From Brevinematales bacterium (GTDB lineage: Bacteria; Spirochaetota; Brevinematia; Brevinematales; JAOACQ01), in NCBI GenBank assembly GCA_026417755.1, contig JAOACQ010000022.1, positions 1 to 53,063 of the forward strand: 53,063 nucleotides of DNA, in the 5' to 3' direction. The notes beneath the pieces are model-generated. The model was not told where the DNA came from and did not search any database. It was given only the letters and a program-made list of their open reading frames with translations. This document shows, piece by piece, positions 17,539 through 25,500 of this stretch (positions are counted from its first letter, which is position 1; each line of letters starts with the position of its first letter). The translations under genes were made by a program, and so were the position numbers.

Positions 17539-18468
17539 TTAAAATTCAAGTCCAATTGTTTTTAATAACTCTATTCTATTTGACACATTAAGTTTCCTGT
17601 ATATATTTGAAATATGATTTCTAACAGTGCTTTCTGATATAAAAAGTTTGTCAGCAATCTCTTTATTATCGAGGCCTTGAATGATCATATTTATTATCTC
17701 TGTTTCTCTTTTCCCAATTTTATAATTTTTTATAAAATTTTCTGGCAACTTATTAACCATTAACAAAGAATTTCCCCTCGTTACATAAATAAGAAAATAA
17801 TACCCAAATATAACATTCCACAAAAAATAATAAATCGGCATAAAATTAAAACATCTAGGAATTATCTTTAACTTAACTTGAAAAATACTCCACAAACTAT
17901 CTATAAGAAAAAAAGGAATAAAAATTATAGTTATCCAGAAAGCAACTCTAAAAATTTCCTTAATTATCATAAATCTGATTTGATTAATATTTTTCTTTAT
18001 CAAAAATAGATTATAAATTAAAAAAATATAAAAAATATTAAGATAAAAAAAATTATCAAAATTAGAGATAAAATCAGCCCTACTTTCCACTCTCAAGAAA
18101 AAGGAAAAAAAAACTATAAATATCCCCATAATAGATAATCCTCTTGAGACAACCTTGAGAAATAAAGGTATATTTTTTTCCATCGCATAAAAAATAAAAG
18201 AAGGAATACTAAAAAAGAAAAGAGAATGTATAACTACAAAAAGTATGCTTATAAAATAAGTAGTTTTAAAACTTTCCATCTCAAGAAGAATATACTTATA
18301 AAATTGATAGATATTTATAAATAAAACAAGAGAAAGTGCAGTAAAAAAAATAAAATAATAAAGCACATATTTATTGCGATATTTAAACCATAAAAATAGA
18401 ATTCCAAAATAACCAAGTATTCCAGAAAAAGCAGATATAAGATAATAAATAAATAAAAAATGTTTCAT
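17539..18468 (-). CDS. Membrane-integral LuxR-type regulator
   Basis: The 309-residue protein has about six or seven hydrophobic helices in residues 1-235 and a LuxR/GerE helix-turn-helix at about 245-305 (KRETEIINMIIQGLDNKEIADKLFISESTVRNHISNIYRKL). It thus joins a membrane sensor directly to a DNA-binding domain, a one-component arrangement; promoter binding would take place at the membrane. It starts the leftward run containing cheY, aspA, hydF and cheW and could control it. ATG 18468 has no Shine-Dalgarno sequence and lies 6 bases after a -10 box. Ligand unknown. Confidence 0.88.
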   Translation of the reverse strand: MKHFLFIYYLISAFSGILGYFGILFLWFKYRNKYVLYYFIFFTALSLVLFINIYQFYKYILLEMESFKTTYFISILFVVIHSLFFFSIPSFIFYAMEKNIPLFLKVVSRGLSIMGIFIVFFSFFLRVESRADFISNFDNFFYLNIFYIFLIYNLFLIKKNINQIRFMIIKEIFRVAFWITIIFIPFFLIDSLWSIFQVKLKIIPRCFNFMPIYYFLWNVIFGYYFLIYVTRGNSLLMVNKLPENFIKNYKIGKRETEIINMIIQGLDNKEIADKLFISESTVRNHISNIYRKLNVSNRIELLKTIGLEF

Positions 18469-18474
18469 TATTTA

Positions 18475-18503
18475 ATTTTAATCTCAACCAACTTATTTTT
18501 CAA
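18475..18503 (-). promoter_or_regulatory. Promoter giving a predicted leaderless mRNA for the membrane LuxR gene
   Basis: TTGAAA (18503-18498) and TAAAAT (18480-18475) are 17 bp apart on the minus strand, and the ATG follows after only 6 bases. No ribosome site is possible in that gap. Confidence 0.6.
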
Positions 18504-18514
18504 CTTAATCAAAC

Positions 18515-18543
18515 TTGAAAATTTTAACCTACAAAATTAGAAT
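18515..18543 (+). promoter_or_regulatory. Promoter of DUF58/BatA-like operon
   Basis: TTGAAA at 18515-18520 and TAGAAT at 18538-18543 are 17 bp apart. GAAGGT upstream of ATG 18573 serves as ribosome site. The promoter is divergent from that of the membrane LuxR gene. Confidence 0.6.
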
Positions 18544-18572
18544 AAGAGTAATCTAAAAAATCGAAGGTAAAA

Positions 18573-19394
18573 ATGTATCTTGAAAAAGAAGCCATAGAAT
18601 ACTTGAAAAACTATGAAATAAACGAATTTTTCTTTAGTAAATTTTCCAGTGGCAATGAAGGTTTTTTTTCCTCACGGAGAATCGGCAGTAGTTCGGAATT
18701 TGAGGAGTACAAGTCTTATTTTCCATCAGATAATCCAAAAGATATAGACTGGAAAAAATATGCAAGGACAGAAAAACTTTTAACAAAACAGTACGAAAGC
18801 TACTCTCACACAAAAATTCATTTCATTCTTGATATAAGTAATTCTATGAATTATCCCGATGACAAATTCATCTATGCCAAAAAATTTTTAGCTTTATTCT
18901 CCTTTTTGATACTAAAAGAACAAAATGAGGTTTTTTTATCTTGCATTGGAGATAGTTTTATAAATTCTATAAAAATCAACTATGATTCAATAGAGAATAT
19001 TTTTTCCAGCATCTATTCAGAAAAGCTCTTTAATTACAGATATTTGTATAACTTTAGAAAAATGGATATAAACTTTCTAATTTCAGATGGTTGGTGGAAT
19101 AAAAATACCATAGAAATTCTCAACATTATGATAGAAAAAAGAATAAACTTTATCAACTTACTATCAGACAAAGAAACAAAAATCTCTAAGAACTCAATAT
19201 TAATAGATAGTGAAAAAAATAACAAGATTATAGTTTCAGGCCAAGAAATTATAAAAAATTACACAAAAAAAATAGAAGAAAGAAAAAAGTTTTTCTATCA
19301 AAAATTTACAAAGAACAAATTATTTTATTTTAACATAATTAATAATGTCCCCTATTATCATTCTTTAAAAAATATTTTGGATAGTTTAAAATGA
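18573..19394 (+). CDS. DUF58 domain protein (VWA-like)
   Basis: The 273-residue protein carries the DUF58 signature: an RIGSSSEFEEYKSYFPSDNP block, the DIDWKKYARTEKL segment, and then a VWA-like strand with FILDISNSMNYP, the DxSxS metal site. Such proteins usually act with a MoxR AAA ATPase and Bat proteins in envelope maturation or stress tolerance. Here the gene is followed by a BatA-like gene with a 4-bp ATGA overlap, and no moxR lies upstream in the window. Later residues are Lys/Asn rich and less conserved. Confidence 0.85.
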   Translation: MYLEKEAIEYLKNYEINEFFFSKFSSGNEGFFSSRRIGSSSEFEEYKSYFPSDNPKDIDWKKYARTEKLLTKQYESYSHTKIHFILDISNSMNYPDDKFIYAKKFLALFSFLILKEQNEVFLSCIGDSFINSIKINYDSIENIFSSIYSEKLFNYRYLYNFRKMDINFLISDGWWNKNTIEILNIMIEKRINFINLLSDKETKISKNSILIDSEKNNKIIVSGQEIIKNYTKKIEERKKFFYQKFTKNKLFYFNIINNVPYYHSLKNILDSLK

Positions 19395-20839
19395 GATTTT
19401 TAAACCCATTTTTTCTCTATTTTTTACCATTAGCACTTATTCCTATCTTATTTTATTTAATAGAAAAACTTAATAGAAAAAAAATAATATTTTCTTCAAT
19501 AGAACTAATAGAAGAAATCTTAAAAGAAGAAAAAAACAAAATCTCTATTAACATCTTCTTAAAACAAATACTAAGAACTATAATCTTATCATTAATTATC
19601 CTGTCATTTTCAAGACCTGTTATTGAAAAAAGCAATGACTTTTCAGGCTTTGTTGCAATAATAGATCCCTCCCTGAGTATGTCGGATTTCGATCTCAGGG
19701 AAATAGTATATCTTTTGAGAGAAAAAGGCGTTAAAAAAATTCTTTTTGGAGAGAAAGAAATTACAGATGAATTAGTTTATAAAAAAAATATAGACTTGAT
19801 TTCTCTTGTAAACTCTATACCTGAAAACAAAATTCTTCTCATAACAGACGCCCAAAAATCAAACTTCAAAAATCTATCATATTCAAAAAAAGATTTAACC
19901 ATTTTACTTCTTTATCATACAAACAAAAATTATTACTTTACAAGCATAGAAATCTACCCCGAAATAATAACAAAAGAAAGCGAAATTTTTGTTAAAGCAA
20001 TTATAAACTCAAATCAAGATTTACCTATCTCAATTTATATAAACGAAAAATTAATTTATCAAGAAAAAACTAACATAATTCAAAAATTTTTAGCTTTAGA
20101 CCAATCAATCTTAAAAAGAGAAAACAAAATAAAAATAAAAATCGAGGCAACTGATTTTAAATACGATAACGAAGTAGAAAGAAACTTATTTTTTTCTCCA
20201 AAAATAAAATTATTTATTAACTTAAAAGATTTATCAACAAAACAATATATAATAAAAACTATGAGAGCATTATTTGTAAATATTGAAGAAACTTTTGATA
20301 TCAATTCAGCAGACATAATTTTTTTAAACAATTTTGATCCAAATAATATAAAACTTATATACACATTACCGGAAGATTTTAACAAACAAAAAATCTCATT
20401 CAGTTCAAAAAATGATTATTCAGGAAAGCTTACTACAGATTTTGGCATAGAAATAGAAAATTTCTCACTAAAATCTGTCTATGATACTTTAGCAAATCCT
20501 TACAACCTTAAACCAATAGCCCATCTAGAAAAAAAACCAATCATATATAAGATTAAAGACAACTACTTATTTGCTTTTTCAATTAAAGATAATTTGAAAG
20601 AGATGATATATAATCCATTCTTACCAATATTTTTTTATGAAACAATAAAAAATTATTATAATCCTCAAGAAAAATATAAAATTGAACTTGAATCAATATT
20701 TGAATTTATAAAAATCGAAGAGTTAAAGAAAAACTTTAAAGTTTTTGAATACACAAAAACCAAAAATGAAAAAATAGAGCTGTTTTTATTTTTAATAATG
20801 ATAGGATTTATACTTTTTGTTATTGACTTATTTACATAA
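19391..20839 (+). CDS. BatA-like membrane protein
   Basis: The 482-residue protein begins FLNPFFLYFLPLALIPILFY, a typical BatA N-terminal membrane helix, followed by a second helix with LRTIILSLIILSFSRPVIE. A VWA-like strand IIDPSLSMSD retains the DxSxS metal motif. The central part is an extracytoplasmic-type beta-rich region, and the C-terminus ends with a further membrane helix. It starts inside the DUF58 stop and is translationally coupled. It probably forms a membrane complex with DUF58. It ends only 2 bp before the convergent tRNA gene. Confidence 0.78.
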   Translation: MRFLNPFFLYFLPLALIPILFYLIEKLNRKKIIFSSIELIEEILKEEKNKISINIFLKQILRTIILSLIILSFSRPVIEKSNDFSGFVAIIDPSLSMSDFDLREIVYLLREKGVKKILFGEKEITDELVYKKNIDLISLVNSIPENKILLITDAQKSNFKNLSYSKKDLTILLLYHTNKNYYFTSIEIYPEIITKESEIFVKAIINSNQDLPISIYINEKLIYQEKTNIIQKFLALDQSILKRENKIKIKIEATDFKYDNEVERNLFFSPKIKLFINLKDLSTKQYIIKTMRALFVNIEETFDINSADIIFLNNFDPNNIKLIYTLPEDFNKQKISFSSKNDYSGKLTTDFGIEIENFSLKSVYDTLANPYNLKPIAHLEKKPIIYKIKDNYLFAFSIKDNLKEMIYNPFLPIFFYETIKNYYNPQEKYKIELESIFEFIKIEELKKNFKVFEYTKTKNEKIELFLFLIMIGFILFVIDLFT

Positions 20840-20841
20840 AA

Positions 20842-20915
<74 letters not shown>

Positions 20916-20926
20916 ATTATCGATAA

Positions 20927-20955
20927 ATTATAAAATCAGTGGCCAATCTTGTCAA
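20927..20955 (-). promoter_or_regulatory. Consensus promoter of tRNA-Arg
   Basis: TTGACA (20955-20950) and TATAAT (20932-20927) are exact consensus boxes with 17 bp between them. The mature tRNA begins about 12 bases after the -10 box. Confidence 0.85.
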
Positions 20956-20960
20956 ATAAA

Positions 20961-21063
20961 GAGCTGCCCAAAAAGTTATCTTCCTCTTTTTAGAACTTTA
21001 AACTTTTTCAAAAACCAAAAAAATTTTAAAGCTCAGAAGAAAATAATATTTTTTGGGCAGCCC
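20961..21063. repeat. 103-bp long-hairpin element with GGGCTGCCCAAAAA-type ends
   Basis: The two ends GAGCTGCCCAAAAA and TTTTTGGGCAGCCC are inverted copies. The match continues inward over most of each 45-50 base arm: TTATCTTCCTCT pairs with AGAAGAAAATAA allowing G-T pairs, and CTTTAAA pairs with TTTAAAG. The shape and the GC-rich tips resemble a MITE or the joined ends of an insertion sequence. It lies between the aminotransferase gene end (21085) and the tRNA promoter (20955) and may also end aminotransferase transcripts. No target duplication is obvious. Confidence 0.65.
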
Positions 21064-21084
21064 TATTTTTATAAAACAAAAAAA

Positions 21085-22272
21085 TTAATCTCCCGAATCA
21101 GAAAGTTCAACCTGTGGAACAGGGAATTTTTCAAGAATAAACTTCTGAGCTGTATAAACACTTTTTCCGAACTCAAACTTATACCCAAGCTCTTTTAATG
21201 CAAGTTCCATCGCCTGAAGTTCCACAACTATATCACTCTTGTCAGTATAACCAAGATGCCCAAGCCTGAATATCTTTCCTTTCATAGAACCCTGACCACC
21301 AGCTATTGTAACTCCATACTTATCCCTCATTAATGCCGGGATCTTTCCACCATCAATGCCATCAGGTACCCTTACAGCCGTAACAGCATCAGTAGGTCTA
21401 ACATGCGGAACCTCGGGGAACAACTTTAGGCCAATAGATTGGACAGCTTCCCTGAAACATTCAGCAACAAGTGCATGTCTTTTAATAACATTATCCATCC
21501 CTTCTTCAAGCATCATTTTCAACGCATAATTTAATCCAATAAAAAGTGTAATAGCCGGTGTCCATGCTGTTGTTTGCTTTTCAAGATTCTTTTTTTCCTT
21601 AGCAAGATCAAAATAATATCTGGGTAACTTTGCATTTTTCATCTTTTCTGCGGCTTTATCAGAATACGAGATAAATGCTAAGCCGGGTGGTATCATAAAA
21701 GATTTCTGGGCTCCAGCTATAGCAATATCAACCCCCCATTCATCCATTTCAAATTCCATTGCTCCAATCGCCGTTATTCCATCTATAACAAATATTGCGT
21801 CTGTCTTACCCACAACTTTTGCTATATTCTTTATGTCGAAAGCAACACCAGTTGAAGTCTCACTATATTCTGTATAAACCCCCTTCGTGTCAGGATTTTC
21901 CTTTAAGGCTTTCTCAACTTCACTAGCCTTTATGTCACTTCCATATTCGGCCTTAAGCTCTATAACATTAAGTTTATAGGCTCTACCGATTTCAGCGAAT
22001 CTTTCACCAAACTTTCCAGCTGAAAGAACTATAATTTTATCTCCTTCCGACATAAAGTTAGTAATAGATGACTCCATTGCCCCTGTTCCTGATGAAGTAA
22101 GAGTAAGAACTGAATTCTTTGTCTTAAAAACCTTTTTGAGCATCTCTGCATTTTCTGAAACAATCTGTGAAAATTGAGGTGTCCTGTGATGCATTAAAGG
22201 TTTTGACATCTCAGCAAGTATCTCATTTGGAACTGCCGTAGGACCAGGTGCACACAAAAACTTCTTAATCAT
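21085..22272 (-). CDS. Class V aminotransferase (alanine-glyoxylate/serine-pyruvate type)
   Basis: This 395-residue pyridoxal-phosphate enzyme begins CAPGPTAVPNEIL, the usual start of the alanine-glyoxylate/serine-pyruvate aminotransferase family. HHRTPQFSQ, TSSGTGAMES and the cofactor Lys190 in GAQKSFMIPPG follow. Likely substrates are alanine, serine or glyoxylate; the exact pair cannot be read. A serine-related role could link it to one-carbon metabolism. The start ATG follows TTGGAGGAAAG. It stands alone between its own promoter (22328-22357) and the hairpin element. Confidence 0.88.
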   Translation of the reverse strand: MIKKFLCAPGPTAVPNEILAEMSKPLMHHRTPQFSQIVSENAEMLKKVFKTKNSVLTLTSSGTGAMESSITNFMSEGDKIIVLSAGKFGERFAEIGRAYKLNVIELKAEYGSDIKASEVEKALKENPDTKGVYTEYSETSTGVAFDIKNIAKVVGKTDAIFVIDGITAIGAMEFEMDEWGVDIAIAGAQKSFMIPPGLAFISYSDKAAEKMKNAKLPRYYFDLAKEKKNLEKQTTAWTPAITLFIGLNYALKMMLEEGMDNVIKRHALVAECFREAVQSIGLKLFPEVPHVRPTDAVTAVRVPDGIDGGKIPALMRDKYGVTIAGGQGSMKGKIFRLGHLGYTDKSDIVVELQAMELALKELGYKFEFGKSVYTAQKFILEKFPVPQVELSDSGD

Positions 22273-22327
22273 AACTTTCCTCCAAAAATAGATTTGAGAA
22301 AAACAAAGACAAGAATTTTTAATAGAT

Positions 22328-22357
22328 ATTATAACCTGAATAAGGTTTAAATGTCAA
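22328..22357 (-). promoter_or_regulatory. Promoter of aminotransferase gene
   Basis: TTGACA (22357-22352) and TATAAT (22333-22328) are separated by 18 bp on the minus strand. The leader to ATG 22272 is about 50 bases. The remaining 22358-22510 stretch is AT-rich with no gene. Confidence 0.75.
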
Positions 22358-22510
22358 TTTTTCAATTGAAAGAGGATTTTTTCCAAATTCACATTTATCT
22401 TAATTATTTTTATAATAAAACACACCTTTAATTAATTATAAGTAAGATTGTTATTTGTTAAGAATAGCAATATTTCAAAGTTTGCCAACAATTTTTCTTT
22501 TGAAAAAGTT

Positions 22511-22553
22511 GAAGGGGTAGCCCAAAAAAACTTCTTTTTGAGTTTACCCCTTC
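22511..22553 (-). terminator. Intrinsic terminator of the 22572-23891 lipoprotein gene
   Basis: GAAGGGGTA (22511-22519) pairs perfectly with TACCCCTTC (22545-22553). An inner stretch of A and T also pairs across the loop. T-rich sequence follows on the minus strand. It lies 19 bp after the lipoprotein stop. Confidence 0.75.
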
Positions 22554-22571
22554 ATATTTTCCTCTTTTATA

Positions 22572-23891
22572 TTAAAAATTTGGAATAGTTCTATTTGTAA
22601 TAATATAAATATAATTTGAATTTGTCCAGCTTTGGTAAATATTATTTAAATTTGGCTTTATAGCATTAACTCTATTTGACTCTTTAAAACTGAAATTTGA
22701 TAATGTTTCTTCTTGGAAACAAAGATAAGCTATATTTCCACCGGGGATCACCATATTATATTGAGTACTCCATATATACGATAACTCTTCCAACACTGAA
22801 ATTGGAATATCCGTATCATTTATATTATTATTTGTTTCAATCCACCAGGCATAATTAGTAAAGTACACTTGAACGTTTGTAGCTTTACCTTCCCAATGAG
22901 CATAATAAGTATTAACCGCTGTATTTGCCACCCCTCTTCCCACTTTATAAGAAGAATTTTTTAAGCTCAAATATTTTAAAGAATAATAAGAATTCGTAGA
23001 ATTTATAGTCTGATTATAAGTAAAAATGAGGTCACCAATATTATTATAAACCTCATCAGAAAAGTCTGTGCTACCTAAGACAGTATATCTTATGCCGGCT
23101 TTATCACTATCTGCATAACATAACCACAATAAAATTTCATCTTCACCGGAAGCCGCTAATACAAGGTTTATACCTGAAGAAATATTCCCATATGATTTAA
23201 AAAAATTATCAATATATGAAACATACTGATCAGTATAAAATGCCCCTTCCAAAAACTCATCGGTAGCTTCATTATAATATGCATACACTTTGTAAGAAGT
23301 ATTATCAACCTGTCCCTGTGTATTTATTTTACCTATTAAGTCAAAAGCCACTTTCGAGCCAACAGGATATACATGGAGATATATTTGATTATCTGTAACC
23401 AGTTGTGAGCTCATATCATTTGTCCATATACTGAACAAAAATTCAATACCTCCACCCCCATCTGTTCTAAACTTAACCTTGTTTGTATAAGATTCATTGG
23501 TCACAAATACTGTTTCTCCCTGCGGTATTGAGCCAAGTTTTGCTATATCTTTAAGCTGCTTTAAAATTTCCTGGGTACGGGTTTGTTTCTGCAACTGGAG
23601 TGCCAAGTTATTCCATAAACCAAGCCTAACTTTCTCAAATTCTGATGTATTAACTTCCATATTTTTAATGGAAAAAGACTTCAATTTTAAAGATTCATCT
23701 GAAAGGCTATCCGGCATATCTTTAAGTTTAAGCTTAAGATCAGGTATAGATTCTATAGTTTGAGAACCATCTGTTGTGGATATAACAATTCCTCTACTGG
23801 AGGTTGAACCTCCCGCACTCCCTCCAGAAGGCTGAGACGCACAAGAAAAAACAAATAAAAGAAAAACTACAAAAATAACTTTTCCCCTCAT
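22572..23891 (-). CDS. Lipoprotein of unknown function
   Basis: ATG 23891 follows GGAGGTATATT and opens a lipoprotein signal with the lipobox VFSC (Cys17). The 439-residue product continues with a Gly/Ser linker, then a helical region (about residues 50-115) and a long Asn, Ser and Tyr-rich part that looks beta-rich and exported. A longer frame to 23921 lacks a ribosome site. I recognise no family. The gene has its own promoter with a palindrome over the -10 box and its own terminator, so it is a single-gene, probably regulated unit. Confidence 0.8.
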   Translation of the reverse strand: MRGKVIFVVFLLFVFSCASQPSGGSAGGSTSSRGIVISTTDGSQTIESIPDLKLKLKDMPDSLSDESLKLKSFSIKNMEVNTSEFEKVRLGLWNNLALQLQKQTRTQEILKQLKDIAKLGSIPQGETVFVTNESYTNKVKFRTDGGGGIEFLFSIWTNDMSSQLVTDNQIYLHVYPVGSKVAFDLIGKINTQGQVDNTSYKVYAYYNEATDEFLEGAFYTDQYVSYIDNFFKSYGNISSGINLVLAASGEDEILLWLCYADSDKAGIRYTVLGSTDFSDEVYNNIGDLIFTYNQTINSTNSYYSLKYLSLKNSSYKVGRGVANTAVNTYYAHWEGKATNVQVYFTNYAWWIETNNNINDTDIPISVLEELSYIWSTQYNMVIPGGNIAYLCFQEETLSNFSFKESNRVNAIKPNLNNIYQSWTNSNYIYIITNRTIPNF

Positions 23892-23944
23892 AATATACCT
23901 CCTTTTACATAACTTTAACACCTAAAAAAACATAAATTATTTCT

Positions 23945-23981
23945 CTACTAAAATAGTAGCTTTATATTCTCAATAAGTCAA
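23945..23981 (-). promoter_or_regulatory. Promoter with palindromic operator over the -10 box
   Basis: TTGACT (23981-23976) and TACTAT (23958-23953) are 17 bp apart on the minus strand. The 15-bp palindrome CTACTAAAATAGTAG at 23945-23959 contains the -10 box. That position suits a repressor. It drives the lipoprotein gene starting at 23891. Confidence 0.6.
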
Positions 23982-24050
23982 GTAAATTTGAAAATTTTTC
24001 TATAAAAAATAATATTCTTAAAAGATAAGGATTTATTTTTGCAAAAACTA

Positions 24051-24079
24051 TTGTGATTTTTAGTTAAGAGAGTTATAAT
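24051..24079 (+). promoter_or_regulatory. Promoter of REC-PAS-kinase gene
   Basis: TTGTGA at 24051-24056 and TATAAT at 24074-24079 are 17 bp apart. AAGGGGG at 24095-24101 then supports a TTG start at 24106. Confidence 0.6.
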
Positions 24080-24105
24080 TACTAAAAAAGGGGTAAGGGG
24101 GTAGA

Positions 24106-25458
24106 TTGTCTGAGAATAAAAAAACAATTTTACTTGTCGAAGATGAAGTTTTAATAGCTTTATCAAATCAAGAAATGCTAAATAATCTTAGTTATAATGT
24201 TATAAGAGCCAATTCTGGAGAATTAGCTATAGAATTAGCTTTAAAAAATGATATATCCTTAGTTCTTATGGATATTGACTTAGGTAAAGGTATGGATGGG
24301 ACCGAAGCTGCTTCTATCATTTTAAAAGAAAAAGATATTCCTATAATTTTTTTAACAAACCATATAGAAAAAGAATACATCGAAAAAGCAGAAAAAATAA
24401 CCTCTTATGGTTATATTATCAAAAATTCTCCCCCTCCAGTTATAGATGCTTCAATAAAAATGGCATTTCGACTTTACGAAACAAGAAATGAGTTTAAAGA
24501 AATCTTCAATGCCACAAACGAAGCTATTTTCATCGATGACGCAACAAATGGAAAAATGATAAAAGCAAACAAAAGAAGTCTCGAGATGTATGGTTTTTCT
24601 TCTGAAGCAGAAATCTTAGAAGGCAATATAGGGAACATAAGTGCCAATATCCCTCCATACTCCGAAGAAAAAGCCCAAGAATTAATAAAAAAAGCAATAG
24701 AAGGAGAACCACAAACCTTTGAATGGCTGGCAAAAAAGAAAAATGGTGAAACATTCTGGGTAGAAGTTTCTTTAAAATACACAACAATTAATTCCAACAA
24801 AAGAGTTATAGCTGTCGTCAGAGATATAAATGAAAGAAAAAAAAGTGAAGAAAAAATCAACAATCTACTTAAAGAAAAAGAAATTCTCTTAAAAGAAGCC
24901 CATCATAGAATAAAAAACAATATGAATACAATTGCCTCTCTCATATTTTTACAGGCGAATAAAGCTGACAATATCTCAATCAAAAATTTTCTCTTGAGTT
25001 TAAAAAATAGAATAAATACTATGAGTGTACTTTATGATAAATTATACCATTCCCATTCCATAGAGAAAGCAAATGTTATGGAATATCTTACGACTTTAAT
25101 TAATGACATTTTGTCAACCTCTAACCTCAATGGTAAAATAAAAACAAGAATAGATATTCAAGAAATATGGCTGGAAGCAAAGATTTTGTTTCCTCTGGGT
25201 ATAATTGTAAATGAACTTATAACAAACTCAATAAAACATGCTTTCCAACAACAGGATAAATGCGAGATAAAAATATCTTTCTCAATAGAAAACAATAAAG
25301 CAACACTAATTGTTTCAGACAACGGTTGTGGTATAAATAAAGAAAAATTTAATGGATTTGGGCTAGAGCTTGTAAAATTGCTTGTTTCACAATTAAATGG
25401 TTATTTTTCAATTAACAGTTCAAAAGGAACCACGTCAAAAATAGAATTTTATCTTTAA
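24106..25458 (+). CDS. Hybrid REC-PAS-histidine kinase
   Basis: The 450-residue cytoplasmic protein has a receiver domain first (about residues 5-125; LLVEDE, then Asp in LVLMDIDLG). A PAS domain follows (about 128-248; IFNATNEAIFIDD). Then come a HisKA_2-type motif LLKEAHHRIKNNMNTIASLI and an ATPase domain with NELITNSIKHAF and SDNGCGI. The receiver replaces the Pro after the conserved Lys with another residue (YIIKNSPPP). It looks like a phosphorelay intermediate that takes a signal from another kinase. The kinase core is closely related in type to that of the interrupted gene at 8053-10065. The start is TTG. Confidence 0.9.
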   Translation: MSENKKTILLVEDEVLIALSNQEMLNNLSYNVIRANSGELAIELALKNDISLVLMDIDLGKGMDGTEAASIILKEKDIPIIFLTNHIEKEYIEKAEKITSYGYIIKNSPPPVIDASIKMAFRLYETRNEFKEIFNATNEAIFIDDATNGKMIKANKRSLEMYGFSSEAEILEGNIGNISANIPPYSEEKAQELIKKAIEGEPQTFEWLAKKKNGETFWVEVSLKYTTINSNKRVIAVVRDINERKKSEEKINNLLKEKEILLKEAHHRIKNNMNTIASLIFLQANKADNISIKNFLLSLKNRINTMSVLYDKLYHSHSIEKANVMEYLTTLINDILSTSNLNGKIKTRIDIQEIWLEAKILFPLGIIVNELITNSIKHAFQQQDKCEIKISFSIENNKATLIVSDNGCGINKEKFNGFGLELVKLLVSQLNGYFSINSSKGTTSKIEFYL

Positions 25459-25500
25459 AAACTTTATAATTTAAGTCTCAATTTATTTTAAGGTGGACAT

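Noticed and set aside
20916..20932. 17-mer ATTATCGATAAATTATA repeated at 35522-35538
   Set aside because: The first copy is the -10 region of the tRNA promoter. The second may be a -10 as well, but it has no recognisable -35 box. Two AT-rich copies are not enough to claim a regulatory element.
22511..22553. Second copy of the 103-bp hairpin element
   Set aside because: It shares only a short GCCCAAAAA run. The outer stem is different and the size and position fit an ordinary terminator.
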